Assembly: GCA_945867875.1 (NCBI GenBank)
Contig: CAMBJF010000037.1
Span: 1-15,509, forward strand
Length of the DNA: 15,509 nucleotides
DNA from: an uncultured Ruminococcus sp.
Lineage (GTDB): Bacteria > Bacillota > Clostridia > Oscillospirales > Ruminococcaceae
Reading direction: 5' to 3'
Positions 7,057 to 15,150 of the stretch are shown here, one piece after another. Each line of letters starts with the position of its first letter. Positions within the stretch are counted from its first letter, which is position 1. The notes under the pieces were generated by a model. It was given only the letters and a program-made list of their open reading frames with translations, made no database searches and was not told where the DNA came from. The position numbers and the translations under genes are program-made.

Positions 7057-8235
7057 ATGTCTAAGTTTCTCTTTACTTCCGAATCAGTTACTGAGGGTCA
7101 TCCCGACAAGATCTGCGACCAGATCTCCGACGCAGTTCTCGACGAGATACTGAAAAATGACCCTAAGGGCAGAGTTGCCTGCGAGACTTGCACCACCACA
7201 GGCTTCGTTATGTGTATGGGCGAAATTTCCACCACCTGCTATGTGGATATCCCCAAGATCGTAAGACAGGTCATCATCGACATCGGCTACGACAGAGCAA
7301 AATACGGCTTTGACGGTCACACCTGCTCCGTTGTTACCTCCATTGACGAGCAGTCCCCCGACATCGCTATGGGCGTTGACGAGGCTCTCGAATACCGTGA
7401 CGGCGAGTTTAAGGACGATTATGACACAGGCGCAGGCGATCAGGGTATGATGTTCGGCTTTGCCTGCAACGAAACTCCCGAGCTTATGCCTATGCCAATT
7501 TCTCTTGCTCACAAGCTTGCAAAGAAGCTCACCGAGGTGAGAAAGACAGGTGTTCTCCCCTATCTCCGTCCCGACGGAAAAACTCAGGTAACTGTTGAAT
7601 ACGAGGACAACAAGCCTGTCAGAGTTGACACTGTTGTTGTTTCCTCACAGCACGCTCCCGAAGTTTCCCTCGACAAGATAAGAGCGGACATCATTGAAAA
7701 GGTCATCAAGCCCGTTATCCCCGCAGAGCTCCTTGTTGACACCAAATATTTTGTAAATCCCACAGGCAGATTTGTTATCGGCGGCCCTCAGGGCGACAGC
7801 GGTCTTACAGGCAGAAAGATAATCGTTGACACATACGGCGGATATTCCCGTCACGGCGGCGGAGCATTCTCCGGAAAAGACCCCACAAAGGTTGACAGAA
7901 GTGCGGCTTATGCGGCAAGATATGTTGCAAAGAACATCGTTGCGGCAGGTCTTGCAGACAAGTGCGAAGTTGAGCTTGCATATGCTATCGGCGTTGCAGA
8001 GCCTGTTTCAATAATGGTTGACACATTCGGCACAGGCAAGGTCTCCGATGAAAAGCTCAGTGAGGCAGTAAGCAAGGTATTCGATCTCCGTCCTGCGGCT
8101 ATCATTGAGACACTTGAACTCAGAAAGCCCCAGTACCGTCAGCTTGCGGCTTACGGTCATATGGGACGTGAGGACCTTGGCGTTGCTTGGGAAAAGACTG
8201 ACAGAGTTCAGGCTCTTCTTGATGCTGTTAATTAA
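7057..8235 (+). CDS. metK: S-adenosylmethionine synthetase (methionine adenosyltransferase)
   Basis: A 392-residue cytosolic enzyme that joins ATP and methionine to S-adenosylmethionine, releasing phosphate and pyrophosphate. The full family length is present. Signature motifs include TEGHPDK (12-18), the ATP-binding hexapeptide GAGDQG (125-130), IGGPQGDSGLTGRK (241-253) and the phosphate-binding loop GGGAFSGKDPTKVDRS (267-282). The ATG is preceded by an AAAGGA ribosome-binding site, and the gene sits behind a SAM-I riboswitch and its own promoter. It appears to be transcribed alone, because a strong terminator follows at 8255. Expression should fall when SAM is abundant. Confidence 0.99.
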   Translation: MSKFLFTSESVTEGHPDKICDQISDAVLDEILKNDPKGRVACETCTTTGFVMCMGEISTTCYVDIPKIVRQVIIDIGYDRAKYGFDGHTCSVVTSIDEQSPDIAMGVDEALEYRDGEFKDDYDTGAGDQGMMFGFACNETPELMPMPISLAHKLAKKLTEVRKTGVLPYLRPDGKTQVTVEYEDNKPVRVDTVVVSSQHAPEVSLDKIRADIIEKVIKPVIPAELLVDTKYFVNPTGRFVIGGPQGDSGLTGRKIIVDTYGGYSRHGGGAFSGKDPTKVDRSAAYAARYVAKNIVAAGLADKCEVELAYAIGVAEPVSIMVDTFGTGKVSDEKLSEAVSKVFDLRPAAIIETLELRKPQYRQLAAYGHMGREDLGVAWEKTDRVQALLDAVN

Positions 8236-8254
8236 TTTTCGTTTATAAAAAATT

Positions 8255-8284
8255 ATCCCCGTTTGGAGTTTTCCAAGCGGGGAT
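8255..8284. terminator. Bidirectional terminator between metK and rnhA
   Basis: A 13-base stem (8255-8267 with 8272-8284, one T-G wobble) closes around GTTT. On the minus strand it is followed by AATTTTTTATAAA, a good tail for rnhA, which ends 4 bases away. On the plus strand the tail TTTCTTAT is weaker but usable for metK. Confidence 0.85.
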
Positions 8285-8287
8285 TTC

Positions 8288-8731
8288 TTATCTATGTGCG
8301 TTTTTATCTCTCTCAATGACCGCAAGCTCGTCGCAGCGTTCATTTTCGGGGTGTCCTGCGTGACCCTTGACCCAATGAAGCTCAACTTCGTGGACATCAA
8401 GAAGGTCAAGGCATTTTGCCCAGAGGTCGGAATTGAGTGCGGGCTTTTTATCTGCCTTTACCCAGCCGCGCTTTTTCCAGCCTGCCGCCCAGCCCTTTGA
8501 TATGCTGTCGCAGACATATTTGCTGTCGGTGGTGAGGATAACGTGACAGGGCTGTTTGAGGGCGGAAAGCGCCATAATAACGGCGGTCAGCTCCATTCGG
8601 TTGTTGGTGGTGTCAGGCTCGCCCCCCGAAAGCTCCTTGTAATGCTCCCCCATTCGGAGAATCGCTCCCCAGCCGCCGGGGCCGGGATTTCCTGAGCAAG
8701 CGCCGTCGGTGAATATTTCTACTGTGTGCAT
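8288..8731 (-). CDS. rnhA: Ribonuclease HI
   Basis: A 147-residue cytosolic endonuclease that cuts the RNA strand of RNA-DNA hybrids, removing R-loops and RNA primers. The type 1 RNase H fold is complete: FTDGACSGNPGPGGWG at the start with Asp9, NNRMELTA with Glu47, TTDSKYV with Asp69, and HWVKGHAGHPENERCDELA with His124 and Asp134. These are the four expected acidic metal ligands plus the catalytic His. Length matches the family. GGAG is placed properly before ATG. It is the last gene of a three-gene minus-strand unit, 12 bases after the lipoprotein gene. Confidence 0.98.
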   Translation of the reverse strand: MHTVEIFTDGACSGNPGPGGWGAILRMGEHYKELSGGEPDTTNNRMELTAVIMALSALKQPCHVILTTDSKYVCDSISKGWAAGWKKRGWVKADKKPALNSDLWAKCLDLLDVHEVELHWVKGHAGHPENERCDELAVIERDKNAHR

Positions 8732-8743
8732 AAGCTCTCCTTT

Positions 8744-9472
8744 TTACTCGGCATAAAGCACGGAATCTATGGTCTCTTCGCTGATGAGGTTCCCTCTGCC
8801 CACAGTCACCCAGTCGTGGGCGTTGCATTCGTCAAAGGCGGAGTTGTATTCCTCTTCCGTTGCATCTTCGTCGTTTATTTTGTAGTAGGTTATGATGTTT
8901 TCATAGTCATCGCCGTCGGGGATCTCTCCCATTTCCACGTTCGATATCATTACAAGCTTATCGCCGTCAAGCTGATAAAAGCTGTCATAGGTTATGCCCA
9001 TTCCCATATATTCGCCTGTGAGATATCCGTCGGCACTTACAGCTGCTTCGCCGTATGAGCCGAATGCGGTATTGTCTCCCGACAGATCGGCAAGAGCGCC
9101 GTTTTTGAATGTGTATGCAAAAACACCTGCTGCGTGATAGTCACCGATAGACACAAAAAGCTCGGGTATGCCGTCGTTATCCATATCAAAGAGGTCGAAT
9201 GCGGGAGATGATGCATTTTCGTCATTCATTGCTTCAAGGAGCTTGGCTTTGTAGCTGTCTCTGTAATCTGCGGTATTTTCCGTTTCCTGCTCCTCCTGTG
9301 CTTCGGTTGAAACCTCTGTAACAGCTTCTGTTTCAGCAATGGTTTCCGCAGATGCTTCGGTCACTGTCTCACTTTCGCTTACGGACATATCAGGTGCTGT
9401 ATTATCATTATTTCCGCAGGCGGTGAGCATAAGGGCAAGCCCCAGCGCCGCTGCAATTTTTTTATTCATCAT
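8744..9472 (-). CDS. Lipoprotein with acidic linker and Ca-binding-like DxDxDG motif
   Basis: A 242-residue predicted lipoprotein of unknown function. The signal peptide (MMNKKIAAALGLALMLTAC) ends in the lipobox LTAC, with lipid attachment expected at Cys19. Residues about 29-67 are an acidic, low-complexity linker rich in Thr, Glu, Ser and Ala. The remaining domain includes FDLFDMDNDGIPELFVSIGD, a DxDxDG pattern like the calcium-binding loops of FG-GAP, EF-hand and dockerin-type domains. ATG at 9472 was chosen over an ATG 16 codons upstream because GGAGGG is placed 5 bases before it and the signal peptide starts there; the next ATG is immediately adjacent. The gene overlaps the end of the thioesterase gene by 11 bases, so translation is probably coupled. 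Likely exported and held at the outer face of the membrane. Confidence 0.85.
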   Translation of the reverse strand: MMNKKIAAALGLALMLTACGNNDNTAPDMSVSESETVTEASAETIAETEAVTEVSTEAQEEQETENTADYRDSYKAKLLEAMNDENASSPAFDLFDMDNDGIPELFVSIGDYHAAGVFAYTFKNGALADLSGDNTAFGSYGEAAVSADGYLTGEYMGMGITYDSFYQLDGDKLVMISNVEMGEIPDGDDYENIITYYKINDEDATEEEYNSAFDECNAHDWVTVGRGNLISEETIDSVLYAE

Positions 9473-9899
9473 AAAGTCCCTCCGTGCTTCTGCATATCTC
9501 ATCGTAGACCTCATAAACATGGGTGTGGGTCTTTTTTATCCTTACGGGGCGCATATTCATATCAACAAAGCAGTGAGTTGTTTTTCCCACAGCGTGGAGC
9601 ACGCCATTGGTATCATAGACCTCATAGGTCACGGAAAATCTTGCCCCGCCGAAATCGGGGATATACGCCTTGACGATAAATACATCACCGAATTTAAAGG
9701 GCAGCTTATATTCACATTCCGCCGACAGCACGGGGGTCATAAGCCCCTCCTCCTCAACGAGCTGAAAGGGCAGTCCTGCCTGCTCGATAAGGTCAACTCT
9801 CGCTTCCTCGAACCAGCGGATATAATTTGAATGGTGGACTATGCCCATTTTGTCGGTCTCGTAGTAATAGACCCGTCTTGAATAGGGTTTGAGCTTCAT
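9462..9899 (-). CDS. Acyl-CoA thioesterase, hot-dog fold (YbgC/4HBT family)
   Basis: A 145-residue cytosolic enzyme expected to hydrolyse acyl-CoA thioesters; the physiological substrate is not clear. The family signature is at the start: VYYYETDKMGIVHHSNYIRWFEEAR with Asp16 in the position of the catalytic Asp of 4-hydroxybenzoyl-CoA thioesterases. The rest fits the single hot-dog domain (for example CEYKLPFKFGD and FSVTYEVYD). ATG at 9899 is chosen over an upstream in-frame ATG because GAGAGG lies just before it and the family begins here. It is the first gene of a unit with the lipoprotein and rnhA. A terminator lies immediately upstream, between it and thrS. Confidence 0.9.
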   Translation of the reverse strand: MKLKPYSRRVYYYETDKMGIVHHSNYIRWFEEARVDLIEQAGLPFQLVEEEGLMTPVLSAECEYKLPFKFGDVFIVKAYIPDFGGARFSVTYEVYDTNGVLHAVGKTTHCFVDMNMRPVRIKKTHTHVYEVYDEICRSTEGLYDE

Positions 9900-9911
9900 T
9901 CTGTTATCCTC

Positions 9912-9943
9912 TCTTAAAAAGACAGCCGCAGAAATTGCGGCTG
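9912..9943 (-). terminator. Intrinsic terminator after thrS
   Basis: CAGCCGCA (9923-9930) and TGCGGCTG (9936-9943) form a perfect 8-base stem. On the minus strand it is followed by TCTTTTTAAG. It lies 26 bases after the thrS stop and directly before the ribosome-binding site of the thioesterase gene. That gene would then depend on read-through or on a promoter I could not identify. Confidence 0.8.
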
Positions 9944-9968
9944 CCATAATAATTTTAAGGTCAAAAGC

Positions 9969-11915
9969 TTATCTTGCCTTAGATGCGTTCTCCTCGATTA
10001 TCTTGGAGATAACATCATCAAGAGGCGATGCACCGAGGTCGCCGTCCTTTCTGGAACGGAGAGCAACTGTATTGTCCTCCACTTCCTTGTCGCCAACGAT
10101 AAAGAAGTAAGGAATCTTTTCAAGCTGTGCCTGACGGATCTTGTAGCCGATCTTCTCGTTTCTGTTGTCAACGGTAACTCTGATGCCCATTGACTGGAGC
10201 TTTGCTGCGATACCCTCGCCGTATTCCTTTGCTCTGTCGGTAACGGGGAGGATACGTACCTGCTCGGGTGAGAGCCAAAGAGGAAGCGCTCCGCCGTACT
10301 TTTCAAGGAGATATGCAAGTGTTCTTTCATAGCAGCCAAGGCTTGTACGGTGAATGATGTAGGGGTTCTTCTTTGTTCCGTCAACATCAACATACTCCAT
10401 ACCGAAACGCTGTGCAAGGAGCATATCTATCTGGATAGTTACAAGGGTATCTTCCTTGCCGTAAACGTTGTGATACTGGATATCGAGCTTGGGTCCGTAG
10501 AATGCGGCTTCGTCGATGCCGATGGAATACTCGATGCCGAGATCGTCCAGGATAGTCTTCATAGCAGCCTGTGCGTGCTCCCACTGCTCGGGTGTGCCCT
10601 CGTACTTGTTCTTGGGGTTGGCGGGATCCCACTGTGAGAAGCGGAATGTGCAGTCCTCAAGAAGTCCTACGGTCTCAAGGAAATACTTTGCAAGCTCAAG
10701 GCAGCCTCTGAACTCGTCTTCAAGCTGCTCGGGGCGGACGATGTAATGTCCCTCGGAAATGGTGAACTGTCTTACTCTGATAAGACCGTGCATCTCGCCG
10801 CTGTCCTCATTTCTGAACAGTGTGGAGGTCTCGGTCAGTCTCATAGGCAGGTCTCTGTATGAACGCTGACGGTTCAGGAATACCTGATACTGGAAAGGAC
10901 AGGTCATAGGACGGAGAGCAAAGCATTCCTTTTCCTCATCGTTTGGGTCGCCGAGAACGAACATACCGTCAAGGTAATGATCCCAGTGTCCCGAAATTTT
11001 GTAAAGCTCTCTCTTAGCCATATAAGGTGTCTTGGTGAGCTGACAGCCCTTGGAAGCCTCAACGTCCTCCACCCATCTCTGCATAAGCTGGATAACCTTT
11101 GCGCCCTTGGGAAGAAGTATGGGCAGGCCCTGACCGATATAGTCAACGGTGGTGAAATATTCAAGCTCTCTGCCTATCTTGTTGTGGTCACGGCTCTTTG
11201 CTTCTTCGACCTTTTTGAGGTATTCTTCAAGCTCGGAAGCCTTGGGGAATGCTGTTCCGTAAATTCTGCAAAGCTGCTTGCCCTTGGAGTCGCCTCTCCA
11301 GTATGCTCCTGTGCAGTTGGTGAGCTTGAATGCCTTTACGGGAGCTGTGGACATAAGGTGGGGACCTGCGCAGAGGTCGGTGAAATCGCCCTGCTTGTAG
11401 AAGCTGATATCCTCGCCCTTGTCGCTGTGCTCCTTGCAGAGCTCTACCTTGTAAGGCTCGCCCATTTCGGCAAGCTTTGCCTCTGCTTCTGCGGGAGGAA
11501 GCTCGAAACGGGTAATTTCAATTCCCTCCTTGACGATCTTCTTCATCTCTGCCTCGAACTTTGCAAGGTCATCGGCGGTGAAGGGGTGGTCGGTGTCGAA
11601 ATCATAGTAGAAGCCGTTTTCGATAGAGGGACCGATAGACAGCTTTGTTTCGGGATAAATGCGCTTTACAGCCTGCGCAAGGATATGGGAGGCTGTGTGC
11701 CAGAAGGTGTGCTTGCCCTCTTCGGTGTCAAATGTACATACCTCAAAGGTGCAGTCGGAGGTAACAGGTGTTCTCAGGTCGCATACCTTGCCGTCAAGCT
11801 TTACGCAGCAGGCAGCCTTGTAAAGTCCCATTCCTATTCCCTTGATAATTTCAGCGGCGGAAACTCCGCTCTCGGCTTCTCTTACGGAGCCGTCTTTAAG
11901 TGTAAGCTTTACCAT
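9969..11915 (-). CDS. thrS: Threonyl-tRNA synthetase
   Basis: A 648-residue class II synthetase that charges tRNA-Thr with threonine. The order is normal: TGS domain at 1-62, editing domain from about 65 with the HxxxH motif at His73/His77 (HTASH) and LCAGPH plus CTGAYWRGD later on, the catalytic core with motif 2 around TSTLFRNEDSGEMHG and motif 3 around HRTSLGCYERTLAYLLE, and a C-terminal anticodon-binding domain. The zinc-site Cys lies in RPMTCPFQYQVF, the variant known from clostridial enzymes rather than the more common MNCPxH form. The start has AAAGGAG at suitable spacing. The 85 bases between it and the upstream permease gene contain no terminator and no T-box. Confidence 0.98.
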   Translation of the reverse strand: MVKLTLKDGSVREAESGVSAAEIIKGIGMGLYKAACCVKLDGKVCDLRTPVTSDCTFEVCTFDTEEGKHTFWHTASHILAQAVKRIYPETKLSIGPSIENGFYYDFDTDHPFTADDLAKFEAEMKKIVKEGIEITRFELPPAEAEAKLAEMGEPYKVELCKEHSDKGEDISFYKQGDFTDLCAGPHLMSTAPVKAFKLTNCTGAYWRGDSKGKQLCRIYGTAFPKASELEEYLKKVEEAKSRDHNKIGRELEYFTTVDYIGQGLPILLPKGAKVIQLMQRWVEDVEASKGCQLTKTPYMAKRELYKISGHWDHYLDGMFVLGDPNDEEKECFALRPMTCPFQYQVFLNRQRSYRDLPMRLTETSTLFRNEDSGEMHGLIRVRQFTISEGHYIVRPEQLEDEFRGCLELAKYFLETVGLLEDCTFRFSQWDPANPKNKYEGTPEQWEHAQAAMKTILDDLGIEYSIGIDEAAFYGPKLDIQYHNVYGKEDTLVTIQIDMLLAQRFGMEYVDVDGTKKNPYIIHRTSLGCYERTLAYLLEKYGGALPLWLSPEQVRILPVTDRAKEYGEGIAAKLQSMGIRVTVDNRNEKIGYKIRQAQLEKIPYFFIVGDKEVEDNTVALRSRKDGDLGASPLDDVISKIIEENASKAR

Positions 11916-12000
11916 TTTTCATTACTCCTTTATATTTTCATTTTGATGATTTCCTGATTAATTCCGAGGGGTCTGCCGCTCCTCAGTAAAAAATTTTATT

Positions 12001-12786
12001 TTATTCATCGGAGCAAACACCCCCTTTGATGTATTTGTTTATATCAATCCTCTGAGACCGCTTATAAACGGCGCTCAGAAGCATTGTCACCATTACCTCG
12101 AACAGCTTTCCCAGCAGGATTATCACAATAGTCCACGCAAAGAGGTCTGCTGTTTCAAGGTATATTTTTGAGCGGTAGAGCATATCTCCCAATGTAAAAT
12201 CTGGCTGACCAATGACCTCTGCCGCTGTGCCGCTTTTGAATGCAAGTCCTGCGGCAGTTCTGAATGCGGCGGTGAAGAATGGCATCACCGAGGGAAAATA
12301 AAGGTATCTCACCCGCTTATACGGGCTGAGAGCGAATATATCCGCCGCTTCGATAAGCTTTATGTCCGCATTTTCAATTCCCTTTCCCACAGCGTCATAT
12401 ATGACGGGCATAACCATCAATGCGGATATGAGAAAGGACAGCGCAGAGCTTTTTAGGAAAAACAGCGCAAAGATTATGAAGCTTGCCACGGGCACTGCCT
12501 TAACTGCCGACATAAACGGGTCAATTATCGCTTTTGCCGCATTAAACCGTGCGGACAGGGCGGCGGTGACAGTTCCTATGACCGCTCCCGCAATAAAGCC
12601 TGCTCCTATTCGGAGAAAGGAATTTAAAACTGTGCGGATAAATGAGGCTTCCGTGCAAAGCTCAAAGAGCCTTTTTACGGCGGCTATTGGCGTTACGAGA
12701 ATTATCCGCTTGTTTATGAGCATTGCAGTGCACTGCCAGAGGATAAGCCAGAAAAGTATGCCGAAAAGCCGGCTGTGCTTTTTCAT
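12001..12786 (-). CDS. ABC transporter permease, TauC/SsuC type
   Basis: A 261-residue inner-membrane permease with about six hydrophobic segments. The EAA loop that contacts the ATP-binding subunit is at about 146-166 (EAADIFALSPYKRVRYLYFPS), though the usual Gly after EAA is replaced by Ala. Overall it resembles permeases for sulfonates, taurine, thiamine precursors and similar solutes (BPD_transp_1 family). The start codon overlaps the substrate-binding protein's stop as ATGA, so the pair is translationally coupled. No gene for the ATP-binding subunit follows; the next gene, 85 bases on, is thrS. The substrate is unknown, but the T-box upstream of the operon suggests a sulfur compound (inference). 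Confidence 0.9.
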   Translation of the reverse strand: MKKHSRLFGILFWLILWQCTAMLINKRIILVTPIAAVKRLFELCTEASFIRTVLNSFLRIGAGFIAGAVIGTVTAALSARFNAAKAIIDPFMSAVKAVPVASFIIFALFFLKSSALSFLISALMVMPVIYDAVGKGIENADIKLIEAADIFALSPYKRVRYLYFPSVMPFFTAAFRTAAGLAFKSGTAAEVIGQPDFTLGDMLYRSKIYLETADLFAWTIVIILLGKLFEVMVTMLLSAVYKRSQRIDINKYIKGGVCSDE

Positions 12787-13892
12787 CTGACAAAGAATGC
12801 GTCATCGCCCGGAACACTGCCGCCAACTGATGTGCCATCGGCTTCAAAAAGCACGCTCCAGTAGCCTGTTACAGCCTGCTTCATCGCATCGTCACGGAGA
12901 AGAGTGATGTTGCAGTAAGGAAGAGCTTTTTTGGCAACGGGGGCTTTCACGATGTCATAGCCGCCGATAAGCTCTGCGGCGTCATCGGTGTTTTCGTTAA
13001 CGAAATCCACAGATGCCTGATATTCGTCAAGGAATGTTCCGAACGCATTTTCGTTTTCCTCTACAACGCTTTTCTGCGCAACGGTCACGCCTGTGATAAG
13101 AGGGGTGTCGCAGACCTTGTTCCACTCGTCTGTAAGACTGAGGGCGATTTTAATGTTCTCGTTCTGCATCTGTGCGGCGGTAACATAGGGCTGAGGGAGA
13201 ACTGCAACTGCATTCTCGCTCTCTGCCATTACTGCGGCACATTCTGCGGCTTCGGACTTGTACTCGATAGTTACGTCCTGCTGAGGTTCAAGACCGTTCC
13301 GGCGGAGAATGTAGTTGAAAACATACTCGGGGGTCGTGCCCTTGCCTGTGGAATATACCGTTTTGCCTTTGAGGTCGTCTATGGAGGTTATTTCATCGCC
13401 CGCTGTGACAACGTAAAGCACGCCAAGGGTGTTTACTGCGGCAACATCAATTGCCCCCTCAGTCTTGTTGTAAAGAACTGCCGCAAGGTTTGCGGGGACA
13501 TTTGCGATGTCGGTGTTTCCGCTTACCACTCCTGTGACAATTTCATCGGCGGTGGCATATACGGAAACATTGTATTTATTGAGGGTCATTCCCGCTTCGC
13601 TGTCGGACATAAGCTTCACCATACCCATTGTGGTTGGGCCTTTGAGGGAAGCGATATTATATTCGACGCCTGTTACAACAGGGTCGCCGTCTGTCAGCGG
13701 GAGTGTTGCGGGTTCGTCTATTACAACAGGCTCACCGTCGGTCAGGGGGAGTGTTGCGGGTTCATCGGCTACAACAGGGTCTCCGCCCGTCATTGGCAGG
13801 GTCTCGGCTGAATTTGCCGATGTGCTGTCAGAGGGGGTGCAGGCTGTGAGAAGGAGCATCACAGCGGCTATTGCGGAAAATCTCTTTTTCAT
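12783..13892 (-). CDS. ABC transporter substrate-binding lipoprotein, NMT1/TauA-like, with tandem-repeat linker
   Basis: A 369-residue extracytoplasmic solute-binding lipoprotein. The signal peptide ends in the lipobox LLTAC with Cys18. Residues 31-72 contain two and a half copies of a 16-residue repeat (consensus TLPLTDGDPVVxDEPA) acting as a linker. The binding domain from about 73 shows ASLKGPTTMGMVKLM, GNTDIANVPANLA and LKGKTVYSTGKGTTPEYVF, the arrangement of the NMT1/SsuA-like type II binding proteins. ATG at 13892 was chosen because GGAG is 5 bases before it and the signal peptide starts there; a longer frame reaching into the preceding gene is rejected. It starts 10 bases after the DUF815 ATPase gene and overlaps the permease gene by 4 bases. 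Ligand: possibly a sulfonate or another sulfur compound, inferred from family and T-box. Confidence 0.92.
   Translation of the reverse strand: MKKRFSAIAAVMLLLTACTPSDSTSANSAETLPMTGGDPVVADEPATLPLTDGEPVVIDEPATLPLTDGDPVVTGVEYNIASLKGPTTMGMVKLMSDSEAGMTLNKYNVSVYATADEIVTGVVSGNTDIANVPANLAAVLYNKTEGAIDVAAVNTLGVLYVVTAGDEITSIDDLKGKTVYSTGKGTTPEYVFNYILRRNGLEPQQDVTIEYKSEAAECAAVMAESENAVAVLPQPYVTAAQMQNENIKIALSLTDEWNKVCDTPLITGVTVAQKSVVEENENAFGTFLDEYQASVDFVNENTDDAAELIGGYDIVKAPVAKKALPYCNITLLRDDAMKQAVTGYWSVLFEADGTSVGGSVPGDDAFFVR
13677..13802 (-). repeat. In-frame 48-base tandem repeat in the binding-protein gene
   Basis: The segment encodes TLPMTGGDPVVADEPA, TLPLTDGEPVVIDEPA and TLPLTDGDPVV in a row. The DNA copies are also very similar, so this is a recent duplication rather than only a protein-level pattern. 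The period is 48 bases, so copy-number changes keep the frame. Confidence 0.9.
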
Positions 13893-13902
13893 AAAATCTC
13901 CT

Positions 13903-15084
13903 TTACCCATTCTCGGGCTCACCCGCTTTGAGCATTTCAACGAAATGTCTTGCGGCACGTCCGCTTCTTCCGCTTCTGCGGAGAGCATACGCCTCAGCCT
14001 TGGTGAACAGCTCGTCCTTGTCCATTACAACGCCGTACTGACCTGCAAGGTACTCGACAATTTTCAGGTATGTATCCTTGTCGGGCTTGAGGAACGTTAC
14101 CTTCAAGCCGAAGCGCTCGGACAGAGACGCAAGCTCCTCACGGGTGTCTCTTGCGTGGATATCGTCGCCGTCACGGTCGGCAAAGCTTTCCTTGACAAGG
14201 TGGCGGCGGTTGCTTGTGGCATAGATGACCGCATTCGACGCTTTGGAGGAAATGGAGCCCTCCAAAACGGCTTTCAGTGCACCGAAATCAGCGTCATCGG
14301 AGGAGAACGAAAGGTCATCTATGAAAATGATGAATTTAAGGGGGTTGTCCGCAATGCTCTCCATAACGTCGGGGAGCTCGTGGAGCTGTGCCTTTTTGAG
14401 CTCGATAAGCCTAAGTCCCCTGTCCGCAAATTCGTTTACAACAGCCTTTACTGTGGAGGATTTGCCCGTTCCCGCATCGCCGTAGAGGAGGCAGTTTGCG
14501 GCAGGTCTGCCCTTTATGAGAGCAAGGGTATTGTCGATGACCATTTTTCGCTGGGTCTCGTAGGCGGGGAGCTGTGAAAGACGCTGGGGGTCGGGGGTGA
14601 GGACGGGGGTTATAACGTGATCCCTGAGCATAAATGCGGTGTATTTCGCAAAAATGCCGTATCCCTTGGTGAAAAGCTTGTCTATCCTGTCGTCATAGAT
14701 AGCCTGAAAATCGTAATTGGTGTTCTCCCACTCGGGAAGATAGCCCATATAGCCCATTGCTGTGCGGACATTTTCGGTTGTGAGCATAGATATCTCGCAG
14801 AAAAGTCCAAGCTCCTTGCGGGCAGCCGACTCCATAACGGCGGGAACATTCTCTCTGCGTGCTTTCCTCAGCAGATAGGTGTTCTCGTCCTCGGTGACAG
14901 CCTTGATGATGTAGTTTGAAAGGTTGGAGCCGTGCTTGTAAAGGGAATTTACAAACTCGCCCACAGCCGCAGGGGTCTGCTCTTTGAGCATATCCATAAG
15001 TCTGCCCATAGTTTTGAGCTTTAAAACTCCTCTGAATACCGCAAGCCCCGAAAGTCTTGTGTAAAGGTCGCTTAACTGGTTCAT
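13903..15084 (-). CDS. DUF815-type AAA+ ATPase
   Basis: A 393-residue cytosolic AAA+ ATPase of the DUF815 family; its cellular job is not established. Residues 1-165 form the helical N-terminal region. The Walker A motif GDAGTGKSS is at 202-210, Walker B FIIFIDD at 251-257, a sensor-1-like region ATSNRRHLVKESF at about 289-301, and GRSGRAARHF at 372-381 supplies a sensor-2-like arginine. All ATP-binding elements are intact. It is the first gene behind the T-box leader, and the SBP gene begins 10 bases after its stop, with its ribosome-binding site overlapping the DUF815 stop region, so the two are probably co-transcribed. It is not an ABC-type ATPase (no LSGGQ motif), so it should not replace the missing transporter ATPase in a conventional way. 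Confidence 0.9.
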   Translation of the reverse strand: MNQLSDLYTRLSGLAVFRGVLKLKTMGRLMDMLKEQTPAAVGEFVNSLYKHGSNLSNYIIKAVTEDENTYLLRKARRENVPAVMESAARKELGLFCEISMLTTENVRTAMGYMGYLPEWENTNYDFQAIYDDRIDKLFTKGYGIFAKYTAFMLRDHVITPVLTPDPQRLSQLPAYETQRKMVIDNTLALIKGRPAANCLLYGDAGTGKSSTVKAVVNEFADRGLRLIELKKAQLHELPDVMESIADNPLKFIIFIDDLSFSSDDADFGALKAVLEGSISSKASNAVIYATSNRRHLVKESFADRDGDDIHARDTREELASLSERFGLKVTFLKPDKDTYLKIVEYLAGQYGVVMDKDELFTKAEAYALRRSGRSGRAARHFVEMLKAGEPENG

Positions 15085-15111
15085 CTCTTAAAATCTTCTT
15101 TCACTAAAAAT

Positions 15112-15150
15112 AAAAAACGCCCTGAGACTCTTTCCTAAAGCCTCGGGACG
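15112..15150 (-). terminator. T-box-controlled terminator
   Basis: Fourteen bases at 15137-15150 pair with 15118-15131 (three wobbles and one mismatch) around a 5-base loop, and on the minus strand TTTTTT (15112-15117) follows. The 5' strand includes CGTCCCG, the same bases used by the antiterminator, so the two folds exclude each other. Confidence 0.9.

Noticed and set aside
10977..11957. Plus-strand open frame of 326 codons opposite thrS
   Set aside because: It is the antisense shadow of thrS, with Cys- and Leu-rich low-information sequence and no ribosome-binding site.
11952..11980. Possible terminator between the permease gene and thrS
   Set aside because: Only about six base pairs form (CTGAGG with CCTCGG on the minus strand), and no T-run follows the stem.
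13507..14577. Plus-strand open frame of 356 codons across the binding-protein and DUF815 genes
   Set aside because: It spans two well-supported genes on the opposite strand and mirrors their repeats, so it is a shadow.
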